A stretch of DNA of 35,777 bases from an uncultured Eubacterium sp. Its GTDB lineage: Bacteria; Bacillota; Clostridia; Lachnospirales; Lachnospiraceae. The stretch's first letter is position 1, and the number at the start of each line of letters is the position of its first letter. Where the stretch lies: assembly GCA_947178105.1 (NCBI GenBank), contig CAMWXD010000042.1:1-35777 (forward strand), read 5' to 3'. The position numbers and the translations under genes are program-made. Under the pieces are notes generated by a model that saw nothing but the letters and a program-made list of their open reading frames with translations, ran no database searches and had not been told where the DNA came from. Shown here piece by piece: positions 1 to 8,148 of the stretch.

Positions 1-1574
1 TTTTGCGCAATCAGCCAGAGGGAGTCGCCTGCCTGGACGACATAGCGGATCGTACCAGAGCCTGAGCCGGAGCCAGAATCAGGAATATTCTGCTGGATGC
101 CGAGGTAAGTCTCGTAGAGCGAGTTCCAGGTGCTTTTGCCGACAACGCCGTCAGGGTCAAGGCGCATCATGCGCTGGAAGGCGATCACCGCCTGTCTGGT
201 TCCGCTGCCGAAAATGCCGTCCTGGGCTGGCTGAGGGAGGTCGGGATAATATTCAGCGATCACATTTAACAGATACTGCAAGGTGACTACATCCTGTCCG
301 CTGGAACCCTGGCGGAGTACGGAAGACGGCGGCACCGTGCCGATGCCAAGCGTGATGCCCTCGCTGTCCAATTCTGCAAGCCTGCTCACTGCCGTATAGA
401 TGCTGGACATTTTATACCAGGTGCCTTTGCCGACGATGCCGTCAGGCGTCAGGTTGAAAATACGCTGAAAATTTGTGACGGCAGCCTTTGTGCTGCTTCC
501 GAAATCCCCGGAAGTATCTGTAATAGCGGGAATGGCAGGATAATTACGACGGATCCGGTTTAGCCAGGATTGTATTGTCTGTACGTCCAGCCCGGTACTT
601 CCTGTCTGCAACGGGGTGCCTGGGTAAGAGGACAAGGCGCCGGTAATGGCATTTGTCTCAGCAATTTCAATATCCTTTGGATAATAGGAACGCAGGATAC
701 GCAAAGGCGTATAACCTTGGTTTGCAAGGGACACAGTTCCCCATTGGGACAGCCCGTCACAGGTGACAGTCGTGCCGTTGCAAAAAGAAGTAAAATAAGG
801 CGCGTTCTGTCCGCTGCGGCGGACGTATTCATTAAAGATCTCATCTACGATCGTACTGATTGATTCATAGATTGGACGTCCGTATACAAAAGCCTGGTCA
901 TACGCTGTGCTGTTTGTAATATCAAAATCATACCCCCGGCTGCGATACCATTCGGTATAAATACGATTTAATGCAAATGTAATAATTGCATAGATATTTG
1001 CAGTCAGGGCGGCTTTAGGCCAGGTTGGGTAGATTTCGCTGCTGGCGGCGTTTTTTACGTATTCAGGAAAAGACATGCGGACATTGCGGGCGGAAGCATC
1101 TGGAGAGCCTAAATGTACGGTAATGGGGTCTGGGATTACGACCTGGCGCAGTACATAGGGGAAGGAGATGGGACCATCCTGTCCGCGCATTTCATGCATT
1201 GCGACAGCAGGTTTTCCAATAGGAATCTCCGTCTGGGACGGTGTGCGCTGGCGCTCCTGCATCGGGACAAGCGCAAGCGGAAGGATGGCGTTTTCTCCTT
1301 CATAAATAGGAATGTCCGAGATATACAAAGAGTTGAAGCCGGCAGCCTGCGCCAGTACATTGTAGCTGATGTAGGGCGTTCCTGTAAAATATGCATTTTG
1401 AGAAAAACTCTGATCGAGCGTTTCCAGCGGAACCTCCTGTGCTTCTCCGTTTTCGTCCGTAGCTAACTGATAGATGGTATTGCCCTGGTTGTCAGAGACG
1501 GTGATCTGTACGCCGCTCAATGGGACGGCGTCATGGGCAGTCCGCGCCTGGATGGTTAAATAACCGATAGCCAT
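1..1574 (-). CDS. SpoIID-like / peptidoglycan-binding / LysM protein (C-terminus beyond window)
   Basis: The frame is open from an ATG at 1574, preceded by an AAAGGAG site, to the left edge, giving 524 codons without a stop. Residues 1-105 resemble a transthyretin-like beta domain. Residues about 165-300 resemble the SpoIID/LytB domain, with FPEYVKNAASSEI, a TWPKAALTANIYA helix and a DGLSQWG motif. Two peptidoglycan-binding repeats follow (about 325-390 and 422-492, each ending in DGIVGKGTW or DGVVGKSTW). A Gly-Ser linker and the start of a LysM domain (YVVQAGDSLWLIAQ) end the visible part. SpoIID proteins act on spore or cell-wall glycans, so a cell-envelope role is inferred. No clear signal peptide is visible. 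It lies 51 bp downstream of the histidine kinase on the same strand, so it is probably in that operon. Confidence 0.85.
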   Translation of the reverse strand, partial: MAIGYLTIQARTAHDAVPLSGVQITVSDNQGNTIYQLATDENGEAQEVPLETLDQSFSQNAYFTGTPYISYNVLAQAAGFNSLYISDIPIYEGENAILPLALVPMQERQRTPSQTEIPIGKPAVAMHEMRGQDGPISFPYVLRQVVIPDPITVHLGSPDASARNVRMSFPEYVKNAASSEIYPTWPKAALTANIYAIITFALNRIYTEWYRSRGYDFDITNSTAYDQAFVYGRPIYESISTIVDEIFNEYVRRSGQNAPYFTSFCNGTTVTCDGLSQWGTVSLANQGYTPLRILRSYYPKDIEIAETNAITGALSSYPGTPLQTGSTGLDVQTIQSWLNRIRRNYPAIPAITDTSGDFGSSTKAAVTNFQRIFNLTPDGIVGKGTWYKMSSIYTAVSRLAELDSEGITLGIGTVPPSSVLRQGSSGQDVVTLQYLLNVIAEYYPDLPQPAQDGIFGSGTRQAVIAFQRMMRLDPDGVVGKSTWNSLYETYLGIQQNIPDSGSGSGSGTIRYVVQAGDSLWLIAQ

Positions 1575-1625
1575 AAATCTGATTTTCTCCTTTTTCATTA
1601 TTTTATGCAGGCAGGGCGGGAAGGA

Positions 1626-3257
1626 TTACTTCTGCTTTGGAAACACGACCGTAACGGTGGTTCCCTCATCCAAAACACTATGCAGCGTGAGTTTGGCATG
1701 GTGGATGATGGCGGCGTGTTTGACAATCGAAAGCCCAAGCCCCGTGCCGCCTAATTGTTTGGAGTGGCTCTTGTCCACGCGGTAAAAACGTTCAAAAATA
1801 TGCTCCTGGTGCTCTGGCGGGATACCGATGCCGGTATCGCGTACAATCAGGGAAGCCTGCCCAGGTTCATCCTGGATCTGGATAAAAACAGAGCCGCCTT
1901 TGCGGCTATATTTAATGGCGTTATCGCAAAGGTTGCATACGATGCCGTATAACAACTGCGGGACAGCAGGGATGACAGCGGCGTCACCTAAAAGCGATAC
2001 TGTCACTTCTGCATCATCGGCTTCTGGTGCAAGGCTGCGCACGGCGGATGCAGCGGCAGCAAAGAGATCCTGTGCTTCAAACTGCATGTCGCCCGCGCCC
2101 TCGTCAAGATGGGACAGATTGATAATATCCTCGACCAGCTTTGCCATCCGCTGGGCTTCTGCGTAGATCTTTTCTGCAAAAGGGCAGATATCGGATGCTT
2201 TCACCATCCCATTTTTTAATAACTCGGCATAGCCTGAGATAGCGTGCAGAGGAGTTTTAAGCTCGTGGGAGACATTTGCGGTAAATTCCCTGCGCATCTG
2301 TTCGGCTTTTTCTTTTTCAGTAACATCCAGTAAAAGCAGCGCAGCGCCCGAAACAGCGCCTTCTGAGATCACAGGGCTTGCAGTGATCTGGTAATGCCGG
2401 TTGTTTAACGTGACAATCTGCTCCTGCGGGTTTCCAAGCAGGGCGCTGTCGGCAGCCTGGATGAGCACAGAGGGCGTTTGTTGTGACGGGTTCAGCAGCA
2501 TTGCCGCAGCGGGATTGATGCTGAGTATTTTTCCGTCTGCTGAAAGCAGGATCATGCCTTCCTTCATATTTGAGATGACGGCATGTAATTCCTCCTGCTT
2601 TTGTTGTAGCTGCGCTTCTTTTAGCTTTAACTGGCTTTGCTGGCTGCCGATGCGGCGCAGCAGCGGAGTAAGCTCTTCATAATGTTCACTATCCAGAGGA
2701 TTGTCTAAGTCCAATGTATTAAAAGGCTTTACAATATTGCCGGAAAGCCGTGCTGCGAGTACGACGGAGAGGATAACGGCGATGGCAAATACGAGGAAAA
2801 CAGGCTGTGACATTCCAAGCAAAAGAATCAAAATTGTACCGTGGGTTGTACATAGGCGCACGATCGAACCATCATCCAGGCGCCTGGCGGAATAAAAGGA
2901 ACGTTCCATCAAGGTCGCGGAATAGCGGTCGCTTTCCCCATACCCTTCTTCCAAAGCCTGCCGGATTTCTTCACGCTCCAGGTGGTTTTCCATAGCTGTA
3001 TAATCAGACTGGCTGTCGTAAAGGATCGTGCCGGCGGCATCCATCCACGTAATACGGTAGTGTTCATCGTCTAAGCCGTCAAAAAAGCGGATGCCTTCCT
3101 TCGACACACCATGGGAGATCAGGTTTGTCTGCATTTTTAACTGCGCAAGCATCAGATCTGAAAAATAATCGTACAGGACACCCATAATCAGCACGACAGA
3201 TGAGAGAAAAACAATCATTGCCACAAGGCAGATGGAACGGAATATTTTTTTGGTCAT
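1626..3257 (-). CDS. PAS-containing sensor histidine kinase (PhoR/WalK-like)
   Basis: This 543-residue membrane kinase has a first transmembrane helix at about 9-30, an extracytoplasmic sensor of about 110 residues and a second helix at about 141-170. A PAS domain follows (about 222-315), then the HisKA box with phosphoacceptor His331 (NVSHELKTPLHAISGY). The ATPase domain has the N box (CNLCDNAIKYS), G1 (DTGIGIP), F box (FERFYRVD) and G2 (GTGLGLS). It would autophosphorylate on His331 and pass phosphate to the adjacent response regulator. The two genes overlap by 4 bp (ATGA), which fits translational coupling. Architecture matches PhoR-type kinases. The stimulus cannot be read from the sequence, but the cell-wall gene downstream suggests an envelope link. 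Confidence 0.93.
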   Translation of the reverse strand: MTKKIFRSICLVAMIVFLSSVVLIMGVLYDYFSDLMLAQLKMQTNLISHGVSKEGIRFFDGLDDEHYRITWMDAAGTILYDSQSDYTAMENHLEREEIRQALEEGYGESDRYSATLMERSFYSARRLDDGSIVRLCTTHGTILILLLGMSQPVFLVFAIAVILSVVLAARLSGNIVKPFNTLDLDNPLDSEHYEELTPLLRRIGSQQSQLKLKEAQLQQKQEELHAVISNMKEGMILLSADGKILSINPAAAMLLNPSQQTPSVLIQAADSALLGNPQEQIVTLNNRHYQITASPVISEGAVSGAALLLLDVTEKEKAEQMRREFTANVSHELKTPLHAISGYAELLKNGMVKASDICPFAEKIYAEAQRMAKLVEDIINLSHLDEGAGDMQFEAQDLFAAAASAVRSLAPEADDAEVTVSLLGDAAVIPAVPQLLYGIVCNLCDNAIKYSRKGGSVFIQIQDEPGQASLIVRDTGIGIPPEHQEHIFERFYRVDKSHSKQLGGTGLGLSIVKHAAIIHHAKLTLHSVLDEGTTVTVVFPKQK

Positions 3258-3964
3258 GGCATCTCCTCCAGTTTATACCCAACACCGCGTACGGTCTTAA
3301 TCCGTCCGCCGTATGCACCGAGTTTTGTCCGCAGGTTCCCGACATGGACGTCTACCGTCCGTGTGCCTCCCAGATAATCAGAATCCCAGATCTTCGCAAG
3401 CAGGACGTCGCGCGTATAGACGATTCCAGGATGGCTCATAAACAGGTGAAGCAATTCAAATTCTTTTAATGTTAATTCTATTTCTGACTTATTTTCTCTT
3501 TCCAAGCCTGTATAGCCGTTGTTGTGGACTAGGTATACAGTATGCGTATCGGCATTCAGCTCTAAATCGCCGATGCGCAGCAGGCTGGCGGCAGGCTTTG
3601 GAGCCGTACGCCGCAGGACAGCTTTGACACGCGAGAGCATTTCCATCATGCCAAAAGGCTTTGCGAGATAGTCGTCAGCGCCGAGATCCAGCCCGATTAC
3701 CTTGTCGTATTCCGTCCCTTTTGCAGAAGCGATAATAACTGGGGTATCACAGGTTGCATAATTTGCTTTTAATTTTTTCAGGATGGAAATGCCGTCTTCT
3801 CCAGGCAGCATTACGTCCAGGAGAATCAACTGCGCCTGTTTTTCCAAAAGTGCAGTAAACAGGCTGCTGCCGTCGGTAAAGCCCTCTGCCTGGAAACCGG
3901 CGGAATGGAGTGTATAAATCATTAAATCACGGATAGCGTGATCGTCTTCTACGCAGAAAATCAT
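3254..3964 (-). CDS. OmpR/PhoB-family response regulator
   Basis: This 236-residue regulator has a receiver domain with acidic residues near the N-terminus (VEDD), phosphoacceptor Asp50 (LILLDVMLPGEDG) and Lys102 (DDYLAKPFG). A winged-helix DNA-binding domain follows, ending in the family-typical RTVDVHVGNLRTKL and IKTVRGVGYKLE. The start is set at 3964: it gives the standard receiver N-terminus and has an AAAGGACA site upstream. A much longer in-frame extension to 4255 adds residues with no family match and crosses the divergent promoter region, so it was rejected. It is the first gene of a leftward operon with the kinase and the SpoIID-like protein. Confidence 0.94.
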   Translation of the reverse strand: MIFCVEDDHAIRDLMIYTLHSAGFQAEGFTDGSSLFTALLEKQAQLILLDVMLPGEDGISILKKLKANYATCDTPVIIASAKGTEYDKVIGLDLGADDYLAKPFGMMEMLSRVKAVLRRTAPKPAASLLRIGDLELNADTHTVYLVHNNGYTGLERENKSEIELTLKEFELLHLFMSHPGIVYTRDVLLAKIWDSDYLGGTRTVDVHVGNLRTKLGAYGGRIKTVRGVGYKLEEMP

Positions 3965-3986
3965 AAGCAATGTCCTTTCGGCTTGA

Positions 3987-4025
3987 GTTAAAGTTAAAGT
4001 TACGATAAATGCTGACAGTATTATA
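3987..4025 (-). promoter_or_regulatory. Candidate promoter and leader repeats for the response-regulator operon
   Basis: Read on the minus strand, a TATAAT (+ strand 4020-4025) lies upstream of the regulator with only a poor -35. Between it and the start codon are three tandem 6-bp repeats (+ strand GTTAAA, GTTAAA, GTTACG at 3987-4004). Tandem short repeats are typical of OmpR-family sites, so autoregulation is possible. These lie downstream of the -10, however, which would fit repression better than activation. Confidence 0.35.
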
Positions 4026-4093
4026 TCATAACATGCCTGTCCGAAAATGTAAAATTTTTTTGCCTCAGGAGCTGTCGTATCGGGGCTTTTGTT

Positions 4094-4125
4094 GCAGCTT
4101 ACCGCCCGTAAAATGCAGCTTACCG
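4094..4125 (+). promoter_or_regulatory. Two direct repeats with 21-bp period, candidate LytTR operator
   Basis: The 11-mer GCAGCTTACCG occurs exactly twice, at 4094-4104 and 4115-4125, with starts 21 bp apart. That is two helical turns and matches the known geometry of LytTR-family sites (about 9-bp direct repeats with 12-13 bp spacers). A weak promoter follows (TTGCAT 4134-4139, 16 bp, TATGCT 4156-4161), as expected for one needing an activator. The operon it precedes encodes a LytTR protein at 6108. Confidence 0.55.
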
Positions 4126-4192
4126 AAATATGCTTGCATTGTGAAGCAGTTGATATATGCTGAAAAGAAAACAACATAAGGAGGGTGTGCCA

Positions 4193-5149
4193 ATGGGGAT
4201 TATAAAGGTACAGAATCTTACAAAAAAATATGGGGCGTTTTATGCGGTCGACCATATTTCTTTTGAAGTGGAGCGGGGGACAATGCTTGGGTTTTTAGGC
4301 GTTAACGGCGCCGGAAAGTCGACCACGATCAACCTGCTTTCCACACTGCTGCTCCCGGATGAGGGAACTGGCGAATTGTGCGGGTATACGATCGGGAAAC
4401 AGGATCAGCAGATCCGGCAAAGGATCGGTATTGTTTATCAGCAGAATTGCCTGGATGAGCTGTTATCAGTAAAGGAAAACCTGCTGTGCGCAGGAGTGCT
4501 GCATGGAGCGAAAAAAAGAGATGCGGAGCTGCAAATAAAGCGTGTATGCAAAATATTAAATATGGAAGATATTTTAAAAAAGAGATATCAAACATTATCC
4601 GGAGGGCAAAAGCGCAGATGTGAGATCGCAGCGGCACTGATGCATACGCCGCAGATTTTGTTTCTGGATGAGCCGACAACAGGCTTAGACCCTGCGACCC
4701 GCCAGGATGTGTGGGCAGCCATTGCGGATTTGCAGAAAAAGGAGAACATAACAATATTTTTAACAACACATTATATGGAAGAAGCAGCCGGGGCGGACAA
4801 AATCGTCATACTCGATCATGGAAAGATTGTAACGGAAGGAACAGCCTTTGAATTAAAAGAAAAATATGCAGAAGATAAATTGCGGTTATATTTTAAAAGT
4901 GCAGATGGGGATATGAGGCAGAAGCTTATGGCAAGGCTTGGGAAGAAAAAGAAGGCCGTCTTGCTGCAAAATGGAGGAATCGAGATCGGTATACGTTCAA
5001 CGAAAGAGGCAATTCCGATTTTGAATGCGCTTTTGGATCAGATGGATGGGTTTGAGGTGATACAGGGAAACCTGGATGATGTATTTTTGAATGCAGTAAG
5101 CGCTGCCGAAAAAACAGGAAGGCGTACGGGGCAGCTTCTGAAACAGTAA
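4193..5149 (+). CDS. ABC transporter ATP-binding protein (DrrA/CcmA-like)
   Basis: This 318-residue ATPase has Walker A (GVNGAGKST, residues 36-44), the LSGGQ signature, Walker B (ILFLDEPTTGLD) and the switch histidine (TTHYMEEA). A C-terminal extension typical of DrrA-type exporters (DUF4162-like) follows. It would power the membrane partner encoded 28 bp downstream. The ATG at 4193 was chosen because AAGGAGGG lies 8 bp upstream; an upstream ATG at 4157 gives 12 extra, non-family residues. The substrate is unknown; this class often exports drugs, lantibiotics or lipids. Confidence 0.95.
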   Translation: MGIIKVQNLTKKYGAFYAVDHISFEVERGTMLGFLGVNGAGKSTTINLLSTLLLPDEGTGELCGYTIGKQDQQIRQRIGIVYQQNCLDELLSVKENLLCAGVLHGAKKRDAELQIKRVCKILNMEDILKKRYQTLSGGQKRRCEIAAALMHTPQILFLDEPTTGLDPATRQDVWAAIADLQKKENITIFLTTHYMEEAAGADKIVILDHGKIVTEGTAFELKEKYAEDKLRLYFKSADGDMRQKLMARLGKKKKAVLLQNGGIEIGIRSTKEAIPILNALLDQMDGFEVIQGNLDDVFLNAVSAAEKTGRRTGQLLKQ

Positions 5150-5177
5150 GGAATTGGCAAAAAGGAGGAAAAGCAAA

Positions 5178-6092
5178 ATGCTTGGGCAGTTAAAAATGAT
5201 AACAGGGAGAAATTTGAAGCTGTATTTGCGGGATAAGGGCGCGGTATTTTTTTCATTATTATCGATGCTGATTGTCATTGTGTTAATGACTTTATTTTTA
5301 GGGGACATACAGGCAGAAGAAATCACAAGCCTGCTGGGACAGTTTCCAGGGCGCGATGCGGCTGCTGATGAAAAACATGCGGATCTGCTCGTTTTTGTAT
5401 GGACATGCGCAGGCATTCTATCGATCAATGCCGTGACGGTTACACTGTCGGCATTGTCCTCGATGGTAAAGGATAAGGCGAGCGGCAAGCTGAACGCGCT
5501 GTATACAGCCCCGGTGAGCAGGCTGGTAATAGCGTCAGGCTATGTGCTGGCAGCCTGGGCGGCGTCCGTGGTGATCTGTATGCTGACGCTGCTGCTTACA
5601 GAGGCTTATGGCGTGGTGCGCGGGCTGGAATGGTTTTCTGCTGTGGTGCATCTAAAGCTTGTTGGAATGATTGCGGTCAATTCGTTTGCTTATGCAGCGT
5701 TTATGTATGTCGCTGCGGTACTGATAAAATCAGAAGGCTCCTGGAGCGGGCTTGGAACGGTTGTGGGGACGCTGACAGGGTTTTTAGGCGGGATTTATCT
5801 TCCGATCGGGCAGCTTTCCGAGGGTGTCGGCAATTTGATGAAATGTACGCCGATCATCTATGGTACGGCATTGTTTCGCGAGGTCATGACAAAGCCTGCG
5901 CTGGATGCGGCATTTGCAGATATTCCAGCGGAGGTGTTACATACGTATCGGGAAATGATGGGAATTGACCTGGTTGTTTTTGGAAAAACAGTTACCGCAC
6001 AGATGTCCTTGGCGCTGCTCTTGATTTTTGGCGCGGTTTTTCTTATGATTGGAGTGGTTGCAGTCACATATGGGAAGCGGGCAGACAGGTAG
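5178..6092 (+). CDS. ABC-2 type transporter permease
   Basis: This 304-residue integral membrane protein has about six hydrophobic segments and a first cytoplasmic stretch LKLYLRDKGAVFFSLL, characteristic of ABC-2 permeases. The region GFLGGIYLPIGQLSEGVGN also matches the conserved ABC-2 core. The ATG at 5178 follows AAAGGAGG at good spacing; a TTG at 5154 is possible but has no ribosome site. It forms the channel of the exporter powered by the preceding ATPase. Confidence 0.92.
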   Translation: MLGQLKMITGRNLKLYLRDKGAVFFSLLSMLIVIVLMTLFLGDIQAEEITSLLGQFPGRDAAADEKHADLLVFVWTCAGILSINAVTVTLSALSSMVKDKASGKLNALYTAPVSRLVIASGYVLAAWAASVVICMLTLLLTEAYGVVRGLEWFSAVVHLKLVGMIAVNSFAYAAFMYVAAVLIKSEGSWSGLGTVVGTLTGFLGGIYLPIGQLSEGVGNLMKCTPIIYGTALFREVMTKPALDAAFADIPAEVLHTYREMMGIDLVVFGKTVTAQMSLALLLIFGAVFLMIGVVAVTYGKRADR

Positions 6093-6107
6093 GCAGATAG
6101 GAGCGCT

Positions 6108-6545
6108 ATGAAGATCACGATAGAAACACCGGGGCAGGGAGAAGAAGATGAGATTATTATTCGCTGTGCTGCATTAGATGAAGAGCTGATGCAGCTCATA
6201 TACAGGCTGAAAATGGGCAGGGAAAAGCTGGCGGTGTTTTCAGATAAGGGGATTACGATGATGCCGCTAAAGGAGATCTATTATTTCGAATCCGTGGACA
6301 ATAAAGTATTTGCATATTGTAAGACAGAAGTATATGAGGTGCATAAAAAGCTGTATGAGCTGGAAGCTGATTACGAAAACCTGGATTTTCTGCGGGTCTC
6401 AAAATCCACGATTGTGCATTTGCCTAAGATCTCGCATTTGGTGCCTTTGTTTCACGGGCGGTTTGAGGCTGTATTAAAAAACGGAGAGAAGATCGGCATA
6501 TCCAGGCAGTATGTGTCAATGATGAAGAAAAAGCTAGGCATATAG
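6108..6545 (+). CDS. LytTR-family DNA-binding regulator
   Basis: This 145-residue protein carries a LytTR domain at about residues 40-145: EIYYFESVDNKVFAYC, then YEVHKKLYELE, FLRVSKSTIVHLPKI and the terminal GEKIGISRQYVSMMKK. There is no receiver domain; the N-terminal 40 residues are a short lead. It sits 15 bp after the permease and 10 bp before a DUF3021 protein. That set (ABC exporter, LytTR, DUF3021) recurs in Firmicutes and resembles LytTR regulatory systems, in which a membrane partner restrains the regulator. It probably acts on the repeats at 4094-4125. Confidence 0.92.
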   Translation: MKITIETPGQGEEDEIIIRCAALDEELMQLIYRLKMGREKLAVFSDKGITMMPLKEIYYFESVDNKVFAYCKTEVYEVHKKLYELEADYENLDFLRVSKSTIVHLPKISHLVPLFHGRFEAVLKNGEKIGISRQYVSMMKKKLGI

Positions 6546-6555
6546 GGGAAAGCGT

Positions 6556-7011
6556 ATGAATAAAATCATAAATAAATTAAAAATATTTGCGGAATGGTTT
6601 GTGGAATGGTTCGTATTTATTACTGCTGGGATTTTAATTATATGTGCAGTTAATTTTCTGCTATTTTCTGGAGGGGAAGATCTTCCGGGGGATACTTTGG
6701 GGCACATTCTTTTGTCGGCATTTGTGACCGCGGCGGAAACGGCAGTATTTTTTATGGCAGAGCCGGTAAAAAAAAGCAGCATGATCCTTTGGTTTGTTTT
6801 GCATTTTGGATGCCTGACGGCGACGATGCTTGTATGCGGAATCCGCTTTGGATGGGTTGATGCCAGCGTATTTGGATTTACCGAGATGGTAGTATCGGTT
6901 GCAGGCGTGTATGCCTTTGCAATAGTAGTATACTATATCCTGGACATACATCGGGCGGAGCAGATCAACCGCAGGCTGAGGGAAAAATATCAGGAGGAAG
7001 AGGAGGAATGA
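6556..7011 (+). CDS. DUF3021 family membrane protein
   Basis: This 151-residue protein has four predicted membrane helices (about 14-35, 48-68, 75-96 and 108-130) and a charged C-terminal tail (YQEEEEE). Size, topology and position right after a LytTR gene match DUF3021. By analogy with LytTR regulatory systems it may hold or inhibit the LytTR protein at the membrane; that role is inferred. The ribosome site is a weak GGGGAAAG. Confidence 0.85.
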   Translation: MNKIINKLKIFAEWFVEWFVFITAGILIICAVNFLLFSGGEDLPGDTLGHILLSAFVTAAETAVFFMAEPVKKSSMILWFVLHFGCLTATMLVCGIRFGWVDASVFGFTEMVVSVAGVYAFAIVVYYILDIHRAEQINRRLREKYQEEEEE

Positions 7012-7206
7012 AGCTTTGCCAAACGACAATCTGCCCTGTCTGTTGCGTTATCTCTACAAATCGGAAAAGCTGTCCGCATTGCTGTATATTTTTGTGAAAT
7101 TGTATGGTAACATTTTCCATGCAGGTATGATATGATAGAGCTGTTCCAAAAGCAAACATGCAGATTGGACACAATCAAGATCGTATGATATGGAGGAAAT
7201 GCAGAC

Positions 7207-7947
7207 ATGAAAAGCTTCAACATGAAAAACTATAATATCAAAAATTTCAAAAGAATCACATGCGGATGCCTGACTGCCGCAGTGCTTGCGACAACGCTTG
7301 CAGCCGCTCCGGTCACAGCAAAAGCTGCTGCGCCAAAGCTGAATAAGACATCCGCGACGATGACAGTCGGCAAAAAAATGACGCTGAAAGTACAGAATGT
7401 AAATAAGGACACAGCGGTGAAATGGTCTACGACGAAAAAAACAGTAGCCGCCGTATCCGCAAAAGGGGTTGTAACGGCAAAGGCGGAAGGAAAAGCGACG
7501 ATTAAGGCTGTAGTAAGCAATAAAACGCTGAAATGCAAAATTACGGTGACGGATGTGGCTGCTGAAGCTCCAAGTACAGATACAAGCAGCGGCAAAGATA
7601 CGAATACCGATGCAAAGGATGTATCCGCACTTTTGGCAGGGAAGTCTTATAAAGGAACTGCCGCAACTCCGCTTGGAAATATAGATGTGCTGATGATTAC
7701 CTTTGGCAGCGATGGGACGGCGACAGGGACACAGATGAACCAGGCGACCATGCAGCCGGAAGAGTTTACAGGTACATACAAAGCGGTCTTGTCAGGCAAA
7801 AAGGTAACCATTACCGTAGGTTCAGGCGATAAGTCGCTGACGGAGGAGCTTACGGCGGAAAATGACGAGCTTACCAAGCTGTCTGCAACGAAAAAAATTG
7901 CAGGCATGGATGTTCAGATTACAGTGGAAGAAGTAAAAGGAGAATAA
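7207..7947 (+). CDS. Secreted protein with bacterial Ig-like (BIG2) domain
   Basis: This 246-residue protein begins with a long basic signal peptide (hydrophobic core CLTAAVLATTLAAAPVTA, cleavage near AKAA, residue about 41). A BIG2 domain follows (about 45-118), with the typical LNKTSATMTVGKKMTL, VKWSTTKKTVAAV and GVVTAKAEGKATI. A Ser/Thr/Asp linker leads to a C-terminal beta-rich domain (about 138-246) of unknown family. The lack of a sortase motif or membrane anchor suggests it is secreted or loosely wall-bound. GGAGG precedes the ATG. It appears monocistronic. Confidence 0.85.
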   Translation: MKSFNMKNYNIKNFKRITCGCLTAAVLATTLAAAPVTAKAAAPKLNKTSATMTVGKKMTLKVQNVNKDTAVKWSTTKKTVAAVSAKGVVTAKAEGKATIKAVVSNKTLKCKITVTDVAAEAPSTDTSSGKDTNTDAKDVSALLAGKSYKGTAATPLGNIDVLMITFGSDGTATGTQMNQATMQPEEFTGTYKAVLSGKKVTITVGSGDKSLTEELTAENDELTKLSATKKIAGMDVQITVEEVKGE

Positions 7948-8077
7948 TTCTATCAGGTTTTCATCAGGGAGGATTCATTCCAGGTTCGGCAGCGGACGCG
8001 TGCCAGGTTTGGGGTGGATGCTCCTTTTATATGGTGTGTCAAAAATCAGGATTGGTGAAAAGGTTCTGTTTGAAGGG

Positions 8078-8106
8078 TTGTATATTTGAAGGAAAGACGG
8101 TATAAT
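8078..8106 (+). promoter_or_regulatory. Sigma-A-type promoter for the aldo/keto reductase operon
   Basis: TTGTAT (8078-8083), a 17-bp spacer and a perfect TATAAT (8101-8106) lie 43 bp upstream of the reductase ATG. Confidence 0.7.
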
Positions 8107-8148
8107 AGAAAAATGCACGATCAGAAAAGATAAAGGAGGGGAAACAAG

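Noticed and set aside
3254-4255. 333-residue version of the response regulator
   Set aside because: The extra 97 N-terminal residues match nothing, cross the divergent promoter region and precede a normal receiver start with its own ribosome site.
7100-7136. Promoter for the Ig-like protein gene (TTGTAT and TATGAT)
   Set aside because: The spacing is 20 bp or more, so the pairing of these hexamers is not convincing.
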